Notes: generated from the letters alone by a model not told the origin. A stretch of DNA of 64,000 nt from an uncultured Phycisphaerales bacterium (GCA_937868095.1 CALMLO010000027.1:1-64000); one strand, 5' to 3'; shown: positions 34,663 to 44,573, counted from the first letter of the stretch. Numbers and translations: made by a program.

Positions 34663-36699
34663 ATGAGCGTCTTTACGCTGAAAAGTCCGTTTCAACCGTG
34701 CGGCGATCAGCCGCGGGCGATAGCCGGTCTGATGGAAGGTCTGCGGGCAGGCAAGCGCTGTCAAACCCTGCTGGGAGTAACCGGCAGCGGCAAGACCTTC
34801 ACCATGGCTAATGTCATTGCGCAGGCAGGTCTGCCCGCACTGGTGATCTCTCATAACAAAACGCTGGCGGCCCAGTTGTATGAAGAATTTCGCGAATTGT
34901 TCCCCGACAATGCCGTCGAGTATTTTGTGAGTTATTATGATTACTACCAGCCGGAGGCCTATATCCCCCAGCGGGATATTTATATTGAAAAGGATGCCTC
35001 CCGCAATGACGAGTTAGACCGGCTGCGGCTGTCGGCCACCACCAGTCTGATGAGCCGGCGGGATGTCATTATTGTAGCCAGCGTTTCGTGTATTTTCGGC
35101 TTGGGCAGCCCGGCGGATTATCAGGCCAGTGTGATTGCCGTGCGAACGGGGGATACACTGGACCGCAATGAACTGCTCGGCCGGCTGGCGGATTTGCAGT
35201 ACGACCGCAATGATTTCGATTTTGCACGAGGAACGTTTCGCGTCCGCGGCGATGTAGTGGAACTGTGGCCCTCCTATGAGTCCTATGGAGTGCGGTTTGA
35301 GTTTTTCGGCGATGAAGTAGAAGCCATTCGCTATATTCATCCGGTCAGCGCCGATGTGCTGGCGGAGGAACAGCAGATTTTCATTTATCCGGCCAAGCAC
35401 TATATTCTGCCGGCCGAGCGCATCGAAGCGGCCTGCTGCAGCATCGAGGAAGAACTTCACCAGCGGCTGCTGGAACTCCGTCACGAGGGCAAACTGCTGG
35501 AGGCCCAGCGGCTGGAGGCGAGGACCCTCTATGATTTGGAGATGATTCGCCAGGTCGGCTACTGCAGCGGAATCGAAAACTATGCACGCCACATGGCCGG
35601 ACTCAAGCCCGGCGCCCGTCCCTATACGCTGATTGATTATTTCCCCGAGGATTTTCTCCTGTTTATTGATGAATCGCACGTGACCATTCCGCAGCTGCGG
35701 GCGATGTACAACGGCGATCGGCATCGCAAAGAGGTGCTGGTGGAGCATGGATTTCGTCTGCCCAGCGCCCTTGATAACCGGCCCCTTCGATTTGAAGAGT
35801 TTCAGGAACGCTGGAAGCATGTGATTTTTGTTTCGGCCACCCCTGCGCCGTATGAGCTGGAACTGTGCGGAGGAGAGGTGGTGGAGCAAATCATCCGTCC
35901 GACCGGCCTGGTGGACCCGGAGATTTTTGTACATCCGGCGTCGGACCAGATTTCCCACCTGATCGGGGAGATTGAAAAGCGCGTCTCGGCCCATCAGCGC
36001 GTGCTGGTAACGACACTAACCAAACGGCTGGCGGAGGATTTGTCCGGCTATCTGACTTCCAAGGGGATTCGCTGCCGCTATCTGCACAGTGAAATTCAAA
36101 CCCTTGAGCGGGTGGAAATCCTGCGGGATTTGCGGGCGGGAGAGTTTGATGTGCTGGTCGGCATCAATCTGCTTCGCGAAGGACTCGATTTGCCGGAGGT
36201 TTCCATGGTGGCGATTCTGGATGCCGACAAAGAGGGCTTTTTGCGGAGTGAAACTTCACTGATTCAGACGATTGGACGGACAGCCCGCAATGTGGATGCC
36301 GCCGTGTGGCTCTATGCGGATACGATTACACCGTCAATGCAGAAGGCGATTGACGAAACACGCCGCCGGCGCACCCTGCAGCTGGAGTACAATGCCCGTC
36401 ACGGCATTACACCGCAAACCATCCGCAAGGAAATTCAGCGGGGTCTGACCGATCAGCTTCGTGCCCGCAAGGCGGCCCAGCAGGCCGTCGGACTGGAGGA
36501 GCAGGAATATGACCGGCAGGAAATGATTGCTCAGCTGGAAAAAGAAATGCTCCAGGCGGCCGAAGAACTGGAATTTGAACGTGCCGCCCGCCTGCGGGAC
36601 CAGATTCGTCAGCTCAAAGAATTGCCGGAATGGGAGAATAAACAAACGGCGGCGGGCGGCCGCCGAGGCAGGGCCGCTCGCTCGAAAAAACGAAATTGA
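34663..36699 (+). CDS. uvrB: Excinuclease ABC subunit B
   Basis: A 678-residue nucleotide-excision repair helicase-like protein. Walker A GVTGSGKT is at 38-45. The damage-probing beta-hairpin region [15 protein letters not shown] (about 93-107) and helicase motifs ([26 protein letters not shown]) are in order. The C-terminal UVR motif ([20 protein letters not shown]) binds UvrC. A short basic tail ([12 protein letters not shown]) ends it. It receives damage from UvrA and positions UvrC for incision. uvrA and uvrC are not in the window; nadC follows 34 bases later. Confidence 0.97.
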   Translation: MSVFTLKSPFQPCGDQPRAIAGLMEGLRAGKRCQTLLGVTGSGKTFTMANVIAQAGLPALVISHNKTLAAQLYEEFRELFPDNAVEYFVSYYDYYQPEAYIPQRDIYIEKDASRNDELDRLRLSATTSLMSRRDVIIVASVSCIFGLGSPADYQASVIAVRTGDTLDRNELLGRLADLQYDRNDFDFARGTFRVRGDVVELWPSYESYGVRFEFFGDEVEAIRYIHPVSADVLAEEQQIFIYPAKHYILPAERIEAACCSIEEELHQRLLELRHEGKLLEAQRLEARTLYDLEMIRQVGYCSGIENYARHMAGLKPGARPYTLIDYFPEDFLLFIDESHVTIPQLRAMYNGDRHRKEVLVEHGFRLPSALDNRPLRFEEFQERWKHVIFVSATPAPYELELCGGEVVEQIIRPTGLVDPEIFVHPASDQISHLIGEIEKRVSAHQRVLVTTLTKRLAEDLSGYLTSKGIRCRYLHSEIQTLERVEILRDLRAGEFDVLVGINLLREGLDLPEVSMVAILDADKEGFLRSETSLIQTIGRTARNVDAAVWLYADTITPSMQKAIDETRRRRTLQLEYNARHGITPQTIRKEIQRGLTDQLRARKAAQQAVGLEEQEYDRQEMIAQLEKEMLQAAEELEFERAARLRDQIRQLKELPEWENKQTAAGGRRGRAARSKKRN

Positions 36700-36733
36700 A
36701 ATTCTGCTGCCTTGCGGAAAGGGTCTGTTATTT

Positions 36734-37648
36734 ATGCCGAAAAAGAAAAAGAAAAAGAAAACTGAACAACTTGTACCCCGCATACGAAAACTGAACATAA
36801 ACAAAATTCGCCCCCTCCTGAAGATGGCCGTAGAGGAAGATTACGGCAAAGGAGACCCCACCAGTCTGCTGGCTGTCAGCGAAAGAAAGCGGGCAAAAGA
36901 GTACATTGTGACACGGGAAGAGATTATAGTCTCCGGCATGGACGTGGTTCGGGAGGTGCTGAAGATGTATGACCCGCGTCTGAATCTGCATGTTTTGGTT
37001 GAAGACGGCCGGCGGGCCGATGTAGCCGAGCCTCTGGCGATTGTGGAGGGGCCGCTGCGCCCCATGCACAGTGCCGAGCGAGTCATACTCAATTTTCTCC
37101 AGCGGCTCTGCGGCATCAGCACCCTCACTTGGAAGTTTGTCTCGGCGATTCGGGGAACCAGAGCGAAGATTTATGATACCCGCAAGACCGTCCCCGGCTG
37201 GCGGGAACTGGAAAAGTATGCGGTTCGCTGCGGCGGCGGATGCAACCACCGGATGAATCTGGGTGAGATGGTGATGTTCAAGGATAATCATCTGGCGGAT
37301 TTGGGCGAACGGTTTGAGGCCAAACTTCGCCAGCTGGTTCAGCAGGCCCGTCAGATGCCGGGTGTCAAGTCGGTGATCGTGGAAGTGGACCACGTAGATG
37401 ATCAGCTGGATCGAGTGCTGCCGATTCCGGGGATTGATATTATTCTGCTGGACAATATGGGTCAGTGGCAGCTCAAGCACGCTGTCAAGATGCGCAATAA
37501 GATGTGCGGGCGAAAACCGCTGCTGGAGGCCAGCGGCGGGGTGACCCTCAATAATGTCCACAGCATAGCCAGCTGCGGCGTGGATCGGATTGCCGTCGGA
37601 GCGATTACGCATTCAGCGATGGCGGCGGATATCGGCATGGACCGGTAG
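36734..37648 (+). CDS. nadC: Nicotinate-nucleotide diphosphorylase (quinolinate phosphoribosyltransferase)
   Basis: A 304-residue enzyme that makes nicotinate mononucleotide from quinolinate and phosphoribosyl diphosphate in NAD synthesis. Family marks: DPTSLL near residue 36, DTRKTVPGWRELEKYAVRCGG with the substrate-binding Arg/Lys residues, GCNHRMNLGEMVMFKDNH, VEVDHVD, and LLEASGGVTLNNV near the C-terminus. The start codes an unusual lysine run (MPKKKKKKK), a low-complexity head not needed for the fold. birA begins 4 bases after its stop. Confidence 0.95.
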   Translation: MPKKKKKKKTEQLVPRIRKLNINKIRPLLKMAVEEDYGKGDPTSLLAVSERKRAKEYIVTREEIIVSGMDVVREVLKMYDPRLNLHVLVEDGRRADVAEPLAIVEGPLRPMHSAERVILNFLQRLCGISTLTWKFVSAIRGTRAKIYDTRKTVPGWRELEKYAVRCGGGCNHRMNLGEMVMFKDNHLADLGERFEAKLRQLVQQARQMPGVKSVIVEVDHVDDQLDRVLPIPGIDIILLDNMGQWQLKHAVKMRNKMCGRKPLLEASGGVTLNNVHSIASCGVDRIAVGAITHSAMAADIGMDR

Positions 37649-37652
37649 AGGT

Positions 37653-38444
37653 ATGGACACACCCGCACCGTTAAACCGGCAGGAAATCGCCGGACACCTT
37701 CGGACGCAGCGGATAGGACGCCGCCTGCTCGTGATGGAGGAGGTTTCCAGTACGAACGATGTTATCTGGGAGTATGCTGCTGAGCCGGATGCAGACGGGC
37801 TGTGCGTCTTTGCCGAAAAGCAGACGGCAGGGCGGGGACGGCGGGGGCGGCGCTGGCATGATGTACCCGCCGAAAGTCTTCTGTTTTCCATCCTGTTGCG
37901 CAGCGGCCGCATCGGAGCCGATTTGCTGGGACTGGCTTCAGCCGTCGCAGTGGCCGAGTGCCTGGCCGGACTTTCCATCCCCTCTCTACAAATCAAATGG
38001 CCCAACGATGTGCTGATTGCCGGCAAGAAGGTCTGCGGGATTTTGTGCGAGTCCAAAACCATCCGTTCTCAACCTTGGTTTGCGGTCGGCATCGGCATCA
38101 ACGTCCATCAAAAACGGGAATTTTTCGAACGAGTTCATTTGGCCGACTCGGCCGCCAGTCTGGCTGCGGAAACAGACCAGCCGCTGGACCGAAATGTTTT
38201 GGCAGCCCTCCTGCTGAATTCGCTGGATGATTGGTTCCGGGCGAGCCGGGATGGCGGCCAGAAGATTGCCGACACGTGGAAACGGTACAACCGCCAGATT
38301 GGAAATCCCATCCGAATTTTGGAAAACCGGCAGACGTTTGTCGGGACGTGTTTGGATATTGACCCCATCCGGGGGCTGGTGGTGCAGCTCCACGACGGCC
38401 CTATACGGTTTTTTCACGCAGCCGACTGTACAATCATTCCATGA
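37653..38444 (+). CDS. birA: Biotin--[acetyl-CoA-carboxylase] ligase
   Basis: A 263-residue enzyme that joins biotin to the carrier protein of biotin carboxylases. The ATP/biotin loop GRGRRGRRW (about 67-75), the KWPNDVLIAGKKVCGIL block (about 112-128) and a small C-terminal SH3-like domain are present. It lacks the N-terminal helix-turn-helix, so it is the non-repressor type. It starts 4 bases after nadC, so the two are translationally coupled. Longer in-frame starts overlap nadC and add no conserved sequence. Confidence 0.93.
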   Translation: MDTPAPLNRQEIAGHLRTQRIGRRLLVMEEVSSTNDVIWEYAAEPDADGLCVFAEKQTAGRGRRGRRWHDVPAESLLFSILLRSGRIGADLLGLASAVAVAECLAGLSIPSLQIKWPNDVLIAGKKVCGILCESKTIRSQPWFAVGIGINVHQKREFFERVHLADSAASLAAETDQPLDRNVLAALLLNSLDDWFRASRDGGQKIADTWKRYNRQIGNPIRILENRQTFVGTCLDIDPIRGLVVQLHDGPIRFFHAADCTIIP

Positions 38445-38613
38445 ATTATATGCTTCTGAATGTCCCGGAAAAATACTACAACCAGAAACCAGATGAAAAT
38501 AAAATCCATATTTCATATTGGACATTAAGTATCTGCATTTGTTAATTCTTATAATACGGACATATACTTGATTTCGGATGTAAACTATATAGAATTAAAA
38601 CAACATTTTTTCC

Positions 38614-38642
38614 TTGAACTTATATCGCAAATATGCGATATT
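38614..38642 (+). promoter_or_regulatory. Promoter and operator of the toxin-antitoxin pair
   Basis: TTGAAC (38614-38619) and GATATT (38637-38642) are 17 bases apart. A perfect inverted repeat, ATATCGCA (38622-38629) and TGCGATAT (38634-38641) with spacer AATA, covers the spacer and -10 box. Antitoxin binding there would block transcription, the usual autoregulation of HigBA-type pairs. Confidence 0.72.
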
Positions 38643-38673
38643 GTAAAAAGGTGGTCAGCAAAAAGGAGTAAGG

Positions 38674-39045
38674 ATGCCCCGAACAGAGATAATTATCTTC
38701 AAGGACGATGATGGTTCTATTCCATTGATAGATTGGTTGAGACAGCAAAACGAAAAGGTTCGAATGAAATGTCTGGCAAGAATAGAAGAACTTCGAGACC
38801 GGGGATATGAATTACGCAGACCTACTGCTGATCAATTAGAACGTGGTATTTATGAATTGCGAACGAGATATGGAACGGTCAATTATCGCATTTTATATGC
38901 CTTTTGTGGTTCAAACGTGGTCCTTTTGTCACATGGCTGTATCAAGGGAAAACGTGTCCCTCAAAAAGAAATTGATAAGGCCGTAGAAAACCTGAACAAA
39001 TTCAAACGAAATCCGGGTGCTCATTCGGCGGATAGCGAGGATTAA
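38674..39045 (+). CDS. higB: RelE/HigB-type toxin
   Basis: A 123-residue small basic protein of the phage-derived Gp49-like/HigB group: IPLIDWLRQQNEKVR, LRRPTADQLERGIYELRTRY and VNYRILYAF are typical. Such toxins cut mRNA on the ribosome. Three bases separate it from the antitoxin gene, and the toxin-first order is characteristic of higBA. AAAGGAG precedes ATG 38674. The pair and its 5' flank are clearly more AT-rich than the surroundings, consistent with horizontal gain. Confidence 0.85.
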   Translation: MPRTEIIIFKDDDGSIPLIDWLRQQNEKVRMKCLARIEELRDRGYELRRPTADQLERGIYELRTRYGTVNYRILYAFCGSNVVLLSHGCIKGKRVPQKEIDKAVENLNKFKRNPGAHSADSED

Positions 39046-39047
39046 TT

Positions 39048-39410
39048 ATGAAAAAAAATAAAAAAACAGACGGTGTTGCTCTTTTGCACAAGCATTTTAT
39101 TAAAGGCGACAGCAAGCGGCTGGCGGTATTAGAGGCCGAACGGGAAAAAATCAAAATAGCCGAACAGGTGTATGCATTGCGCCGCCAAATGGGGCTAACC
39201 CAAAAACAATTGGCCGAGATTGTAGGGACAACCCAATCTGTTATCAGTCGTCTCGAAAGTACAGACTACAAAAATGAGCGGCTCGAAACCCTGCAAAAAT
39301 TGGCCGCTGCCTTACAATGCTATCTTGAGGTGCGGTTTGTCCCCAAAAAGCAAGACCAAGGCACAAAAAGTGTTGATGAAGAAACCCCAAAACATCTACT
39401 GATCCTGTAG
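39048..39410 (+). CDS. higA: HigA-type helix-turn-helix antitoxin
   Basis: A 120-residue protein. A helical head (about 1-40) is followed by an XRE-family helix-turn-helix (about 45-98; LRRQMGLTQKQLAEIVGTTQ then VISRLES). It should bind and neutralise the toxin and repress the promoter at the inverted repeat 38622-38641. The tail after residue 100 is hydrophilic. The 207 bases after it (39411-39617) hold only a 7-bp hairpin (ATGCAGG/CCTGCAT near 39464-39485). Confidence 0.85.
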   Translation: MKKNKKTDGVALLHKHFIKGDSKRLAVLEAEREKIKIAEQVYALRRQMGLTQKQLAEIVGTTQSVISRLESTDYKNERLETLQKLAAALQCYLEVRFVPKKQDQGTKSVDEETPKHLLIL

Positions 39411-39617
39411 TATCACGAAGAAAAGATCTTGAAAGAAATCGGAGAAGTACTTGGATGCCTGAATGCAGGATTGCAGACCTGCATACATCGATTATACGCC
39501 GGATGAAAGCTCAACTAAGTACAAGTGAAGCAGGCGAAGAGATGACAGTATTATAGACTCAAAGATTACACATGCTTTCTAACAAAGTGGGCGAATATCT
39601 GCACACCTTAAAAAATG

Positions 39618-40718
39618 TCATTTCTGCTTAAAGGGTCTGGTGAACCAGTTGCTGACAGATTTTCCCGCCTCGACGGCAAATTCCGTCGGAATCCGGATCC
39701 AGCCGGCGATTTGCCGTCCCGTTTCATCCAGAGCGGCCCCAATTGCTTCTTTGGCCAGCACAAAAGTCTGGTCGGATTTGTGGACAAACAGCCCCCAGAC
39801 GTCTTTGAAAAACACGTCGCGGACGTCCGCATAGAAATCCCCCAAATGGGAAAGGATGGATTCCCTGGCCTGCGTTGGATTCCAGCCGGCAAAGGCCCGG
39901 CATCGCTGCATAGCGGCATGGCCGGTAATGGTTGTCAGAAAGCCGGCCCCGATGCCCTGGGCAATGTCATCGAGAAATCGCCCGATGCCGGGAATCTTGC
40001 TGCCGAGCGATTCGATGAGGTTCCGCCCAAGATAAATATAATTAACGGTGGCGATGATGGTGAGAATGTCATAGAAAATAGCAATCTGCTCCCGCCAAGC
40101 CGGCCGGCTGTTGTACATTTTCACCAGGTCGAGCACCATCTGGATGTTGCGGTAAAGCACCACCGCCAGGTCAATCGAGTTATACGGGCTGAGGGTGACA
40201 AAAACCATCACGTCGCGCATGCTGTCGCGCACATGTTTAGCCGCCTTTTCATCAATCACCTCCAGCAGCGGACAGATGACCGTCTCTTCGGTTTGCTGAA
40301 TCAGGGCCAGCAGTTCCTCCTGGCTGCGGTTCTCCGAGAGGATTTTTTGCAGCGTCTCGGATTCCGTTTGGGCCCGCTGACACTGGAGGTCGGACAAGTT
40401 GGGATTGCGGCCCAGCCGTTCAAGATAGCGGCTCAGATAACGAACATATTTGCGAAGCGCACGAGGATGCGCCTGGGTCAAATCGCCTATAGCCGGCGGC
40501 GTGAGCACACGCGGATGGGAGCCAATGGTTTTCCAGTAATAGATAACCACCCAGACAATCGCCGCCGCAATGACCAGCAGGAATAAAAACCCTGCCAGAG
40601 GGTGAAAATTGTGCAGAGTCTGATAGGCCTGCAAAACCTCCATCAAGGCAATGAAGGACAGCATTACGCCCGCTGCGATAAATGTGAATCGAATCAGTTT
40701 CCATGCCGTTTTCAGCAT
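39618..40718 (-). CDS. DUF697 / YcjF-like membrane protein
   Basis: A 366-residue inner-membrane protein. Two membrane segments lie at about 8-27 and 42-63, then a cytoplasmic helical domain (about 80-190). The hydrophobic region with VMVFVTLSPYNSIDLAVVLY and IIATVNYIYLGRNLIESLG (about 165-255) fits the DUF697 family, often found with GTPases. No GTPase gene is near. It shares a divergent promoter region with lipB. Confidence 0.75.
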   Translation of the reverse strand: MLKTAWKLIRFTFIAAGVMLSFIALMEVLQAYQTLHNFHPLAGFLFLLVIAAAIVWVVIYYWKTIGSHPRVLTPPAIGDLTQAHPRALRKYVRYLSRYLERLGRNPNLSDLQCQRAQTESETLQKILSENRSQEELLALIQQTEETVICPLLEVIDEKAAKHVRDSMRDVMVFVTLSPYNSIDLAVVLYRNIQMVLDLVKMYNSRPAWREQIAIFYDILTIIATVNYIYLGRNLIESLGSKIPGIGRFLDDIAQGIGAGFLTTITGHAAMQRCRAFAGWNPTQARESILSHLGDFYADVRDVFFKDVWGLFVHKSDQTFVLAKEAIGAALDETGRQIAGWIRIPTEFAVEAGKSVSNWFTRPFKQK

Positions 40719-40759
40719 TGTATGCCCTTTCTGTTTCGTTAGAGTGCGAAAGCAGCAGT

Positions 40760-40789
40760 ATTGTACCTGAAAAAGACCGGCAAGGGCAA
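40760..40789 (-). promoter_or_regulatory. Promoter of the DUF697 gene
   Basis: On the complement, TTGCCC (40789-40784) and TACAAT (40765-40760) are 18 bases apart, 42 bases before the start. The -10 box adjoins TTTCAGGTA, the same sequence that precedes the lipB -10 box on the other strand. Confidence 0.6.
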
Positions 40790-40815
40790 GTGCCGCCTGC
40801 CCCGCCGGCGGATGC

Positions 40816-40844
40816 TTGTCGGCCGGCCCAATTTCAGGTATAGT
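40816..40844 (+). promoter_or_regulatory. Promoter of lipB-lipA
   Basis: TTGTCG (40816-40821) and TATAGT (40839-40844) are 17 bases apart and 17 bases before ATG 40861, leaving a very short leader. It mirrors the minus-strand promoter at 40760-40789 through the inverted repeat TACCTGAAA (40764-40772) and TTTCAGGTA (40832-40840). Confidence 0.68.
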
Positions 40845-40860
40845 AGCACCTTAAGCCAAT

Positions 40861-41526
40861 ATGGATAATGAGCTTATTATTCGGGACCTGGGAATCATAC
40901 GATATGCGGATTGTTTGGCATTGCAGGAGCAGCTTTGCGCGCAGCGGCTGGCGGACGGCGCAGGAAACACCGTTTTGCTCGCGGAACATCCGTCTGTCAT
41001 TACCCTCGGGGCCAGAATCTCCGACAACAAATTGCTGGTCCCTCCCGCTCACCTGCGCCGGCAGGGGATTGATATTTGTCAAGTGGGGCGAGGGGGCGCC
41101 GCGACCGCACACAACCCCGGGCAGATTGTGATATACCCTATCATTAAACTGAAAACCATTCGAATGGGACTGAGCGATTACGTGCACACACTCGGACAAA
41201 TAGGCATAGAGATGCTTCGCTGTTTTGGTCTGGAGGCCTGCTGGCGCAGGCAGATGCCCGGCTTGTGGATTGACGGCAGGAAGATTGCTTCGGTCGGCGT
41301 TCAGGTTCGCAAATGGGTTGCCATGCACGGCTTGGCGGTCAATATCTGCAATGATTTGTCAATTTTTGAGGCGATTGTCCCCTGCGGCCTTGAAGGAGTT
41401 CAGATGACCTCCGTCCAAAAAGAACTGGGACAGGCCCCTCCTATGGCGGAAGTGAAGGCGTGTTTGAGCCGATTGTGCAGAAAATATTTGTCTTTATCGG
41501 AGGCGGCGATTGATGAGTCGCAATAA
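40861..41526 (+). CDS. lipB: Octanoyltransferase (lipoate biosynthesis)
   Basis: A 221-residue enzyme that moves octanoyl from acyl carrier protein to lipoyl domains. Catalytic residues fit: Lys141 (GRKIASVG) and Cys175 (PCGLEG). The glycine-rich substrate loop reads VGRGGAATAHNPGQ, where most homologs have HGPGQ, a small variation. It is directly followed by lipA, which overlaps its end by 14 bases, so the two steps of lipoyl synthesis are coupled. No good ribosome site precedes the start, in line with a nearly leaderless transcript. Confidence 0.94.
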   Translation: MDNELIIRDLGIIRYADCLALQEQLCAQRLADGAGNTVLLAEHPSVITLGARISDNKLLVPPAHLRRQGIDICQVGRGGAATAHNPGQIVIYPIIKLKTIRMGLSDYVHTLGQIGIEMLRCFGLEACWRRQMPGLWIDGRKIASVGVQVRKWVAMHGLAVNICNDLSIFEAIVPCGLEGVQMTSVQKELGQAPPMAEVKACLSRLCRKYLSLSEAAIDESQ

Positions 41527-42376
41527 GGGACGATTTCCGGCGTGGCTCAAACGCCGCGTGGGTGCCGGGACAACCTTTGCCCATACACAAACGACCCTTG
41601 ACCGGTTGGGGCTGGAGACAATCTGTACAAATGCCAATTGTCCAAATCGGGGCGACTGCTGGAGCCGGGGGACAGCGACAATCCTGATTCTCGGAAACAT
41701 CTGCACCCGAAACTGCCGCTTTTGTTCAGTAGGGCACGGCAAACCGGAGCCGCCGGACAAAACAGAACCCCGCCGGGTGGCGGCACTGGCCAAAGAACTG
41801 AATCTGAAGTACCTGGTTATCACAAGTGTAGATCGGGACGACCTGCCGGACGGCGGGGCCGGCCATTTTCGAGACGTGGTGCAGACCTGCCGTCTGGAGA
41901 ATCCGGGCCTCGAATTTGAATTGCTGGCGGGGGATTTTCGCGGCTGTCAGGATCAGGCGCTGGAGATTCTTTCGGCGGCTCGGCCGTTTATTTTCGGGCA
42001 TAATCTCGAGACAGTGCCTCGATTGTATCCGGCTGCACGGCCGGGCGGCGATTATCAGCGCTCCCTCGCCTTGCTGAACAAAGCCAAACTGTCCTGGCCG
42101 GATACACCGACCAAGTCGGCTTTGATGCTCGGTCTGGGAGAGACGGAAGACGAGGTCTTTCAGGTTTTGAAGGATTTACGCTCGGTCGGGTGCAATCGTC
42201 TGGCCCTTGGGCAATATCTGAAACCTGACAGGAACTGTCTGGATGTCGTGGAGTTTATCCCGCCGGAGAAGTTTGACTGGTGGGCTCAGCAGGCCCGCCG
42301 ACTGGGCTTTGACTGGGTAATGGCCTCCCCATTTACCCGCAGTTCCTATCATGCCGAACAGTCATCCTCTTTCTGA
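41513..42376 (+). CDS. lipA: Lipoyl synthase (radical SAM)
   Basis: A 287-residue enzyme that inserts two sulfurs into octanoyl-lipoyl domains. The auxiliary cluster is Cys38-X4-Cys43-X5-Cys49 and the radical-SAM cluster is Cys64-X3-Cys68-X2-Cys71. The C-terminal RSSYHAEQ holds the Ser that ligates the auxiliary cluster. GGAGG at 41500-41504 precedes ATG 41513. Lipoylated enzymes such as glycine cleavage or 2-oxoacid dehydrogenases should therefore exist in this organism. The 223 bases after it hold a T/C-rich tract but no convincing terminator. Confidence 0.96.
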   Translation: MSRNKGRFPAWLKRRVGAGTTFAHTQTTLDRLGLETICTNANCPNRGDCWSRGTATILILGNICTRNCRFCSVGHGKPEPPDKTEPRRVAALAKELNLKYLVITSVDRDDLPDGGAGHFRDVVQTCRLENPGLEFELLAGDFRGCQDQALEILSAARPFIFGHNLETVPRLYPAARPGGDYQRSLALLNKAKLSWPDTPTKSALMLGLGETEDEVFQVLKDLRSVGCNRLALGQYLKPDRNCLDVVEFIPPEKFDWWAQQARRLGFDWVMASPFTRSSYHAEQSSSF

Positions 42377-42599
42377 GCAATTCCTTAGAATGATGATTTT
42401 ATCGGAGCTGCCTGCGCAGAGAAGCATTCCGCCGCAGGTTATCGGTCTTTCCTGAATTTTTGCGGGAAAGAGAGAAAAGCCCCCTTTCTGTTCTGCCCTT
42501 TCCGTCCTTTCTTATTCCATTATTTATTATACTTTACAGGGGTAAGAACAAACGAAACTTCAAGAATCAAATTCCCCCTGTTAATGAAGGGGTTAATCT

Positions 42600-44534
42600 A
42601 TGAATCAGAAAAGAAAAGTCCAAATCCGGCATCGGGGGATTGCAATGCTGGCGGCGCTGATTTTTATTGTCCTGTTCTCAGCGTTTTCGGTCGGCATTCT
42701 TTCGATGGCCTCGGCCAATCTGCAGGTATCCAGCAATCACCAGAAGGCCAATATGGCGCTGAATGCGGCCCTGTCCGGCCTGGAATATGCCAAGTGGATT
42801 GCCGCCAACACGGACGGAGAAGCTACCGCAATCAATACCGTAACCGATGCTGACGCCGATAATGTCTGGACGAATCTCTGCACCAAAGTAAAAGAAGTAG
42901 GAGGTTCAGTGGAGACGCTCGGAGATGGCGGCGAGCAGGTCTCCACCGACTGGAAAGAGTATCTGGATGGCACTTCTTTTCAAGTTCAGTTTTGTCGGTA
43001 TGACGATAACTCTGGAACAGAGGATATTCGTGAAAATCTCTTTGTTTTTGTGACAGCGAAAGGCCGTTATAAACCTGAGGGCAGCTCTGAAGAGTTAACG
43101 CGGACTGTAAAGATGCAGATGGGCATTACCAAAGATGCCCGGGTGCTCAACTATGCTCTTGCCGGACGCGGCCGAATGTGGCTGGCAGGCGATACCACCA
43201 TTCACGGCGATATTTACAGTTCGTGGAACAAGACCAATATCTCGCCTTTCAATATGACCGATGATTCCGTCGTAGAAGGTTCACTGAATACCGTGCTGCC
43301 CTGGCAGACTCTGCTGAATCAGAACTATCAGATGCAGACATTTACCTACGACGCAAGCGGAAACTTAATCCTCAATGACGGCAAGACGCTCAACAAAAGT
43401 ACCGGCCGGCTCTATAATGAGCAGGGAGGGGTCATTACAGACAGCAGCGGCAATCCTCTGAACGTTTTGTCCCTCCAGTTTAAGACGGAAAACGGCGTCA
43501 ATTTGGCTGTTGACCGAAGCGGCAATCCTGTTATAGGGTATGTAAACGGACAGAACATAGGGCCTGTTTTGTACGGCAACCCTGTTGAGGCCTTTGACGG
43601 AAACGGCAATCGAATCTACAGCAGATACGATGAACTCCAGGGAACTTATGAAACCGTCAATTACAGCCAGCCCAATCAGACTGATATTCCCGGCCTGAAG
43701 ATTGACGATTATTATGATGCTTCCGGCAACAGTCTGACAGCGATACACTACAAAAACCAGATTCCTTCCTCCTTCGCTACGGTTGCCGGAAATAGGATTG
43801 AAAACGGCAAACTTTCTAAGTCAGGCGTTATCATCACAGAATATTTTCCCCATGCCTCGGGCAGTTATACAACGCGCGGCAGCAGCGGCAGCTTGTCATT
43901 TGACCGCTGTATCTATGAAGGAAAAACCATCCGCAATGTTGTCGTCCCCGGCGGCACCAATGCTCTTTTCAGGAACTGCACATTTGAAGGCGTACTGTAT
44001 GTGGACTGCAGCACCAGCGGGCCTACTTCTACAACCTCGACTTACAACAACATCCGATTTGAGAACTGTACGTTCAATGGAACGATTGTTACCAATGTGC
44101 CCAAAAGTCTGAACAGCAACTGGTGGATAAAAAACTGCCTGTATTTTACGGGAGAAGCAACCTTTGACAATACGTCCGGCTATCAGGAAGCGACGATTCT
44201 GGCGCCTCATTTCAATGTGAACCTCGGAAATACCAACCCCACTCAAAGCGAAAACAACGTTTTAACGGGGGCCATTGTCGGGGGCATTGTTGATATCCGC
44301 GGCAATGCTCAGATTTACGGTACCATTATTTCCATGGCGGACACGACCAGTTATACTTCCGGCTATGTGACCAACATTGGTGCAACAGAAGAAGACGGCG
44401 GTTCGGAAACTGTCGAAGCCGGCGACATCGGTGTCATTGAAATCACCCCCGATGAAGAACAGATGCTTCCCAGCGGAATCACCACCCCTATTATTCTGAA
44501 ACCTCTGAAAGATACGTATGAGGAGACGATTTAA
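42600..44534 (+). CDS. PilX-like membrane-anchored envelope protein
   Basis: A 644-residue protein. After a basic head, GIAMLAALIFIVLFSAFSVG (about 14-33) is a membrane helix, followed by an amphipathic stretch as in type IV pilus assembly PilX proteins. The rest is a long beta-rich exported part. Its second half (about 390-600) has short repeated strands with conserved Cys and Asn (YEGKTIRNVVVPGG, FRNCTFEGVLYVDC, FENCTFNG), like a right-handed beta-helix. It may be a pilus or surface component. It is an isolated gene with a possible TATACT box at 42528-42533 and no clear -35. Confidence 0.68.
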   Translation: MNQKRKVQIRHRGIAMLAALIFIVLFSAFSVGILSMASANLQVSSNHQKANMALNAALSGLEYAKWIAANTDGEATAINTVTDADADNVWTNLCTKVKEVGGSVETLGDGGEQVSTDWKEYLDGTSFQVQFCRYDDNSGTEDIRENLFVFVTAKGRYKPEGSSEELTRTVKMQMGITKDARVLNYALAGRGRMWLAGDTTIHGDIYSSWNKTNISPFNMTDDSVVEGSLNTVLPWQTLLNQNYQMQTFTYDASGNLILNDGKTLNKSTGRLYNEQGGVITDSSGNPLNVLSLQFKTENGVNLAVDRSGNPVIGYVNGQNIGPVLYGNPVEAFDGNGNRIYSRYDELQGTYETVNYSQPNQTDIPGLKIDDYYDASGNSLTAIHYKNQIPSSFATVAGNRIENGKLSKSGVIITEYFPHASGSYTTRGSSGSLSFDRCIYEGKTIRNVVVPGGTNALFRNCTFEGVLYVDCSTSGPTSTTSTYNNIRFENCTFNGTIVTNVPKSLNSNWWIKNCLYFTGEATFDNTSGYQEATILAPHFNVNLGNTNPTQSENNVLTGAIVGGIVDIRGNAQIYGTIISMADTTSYTSGYVTNIGATEEDGGSETVEAGDIGVIEITPDEEQMLPSGITTPIILKPLKDTYEETI

Positions 44535-44573
44535 TCGAACCGGAAACATTTCTCTTTTCGAAAGGAAAAACCG

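Noticed and set aside
38445-39617. Insertion sequence around the toxin-antitoxin pair
   Set aside because: No transposase and no terminal inverted repeats or target duplications were found.
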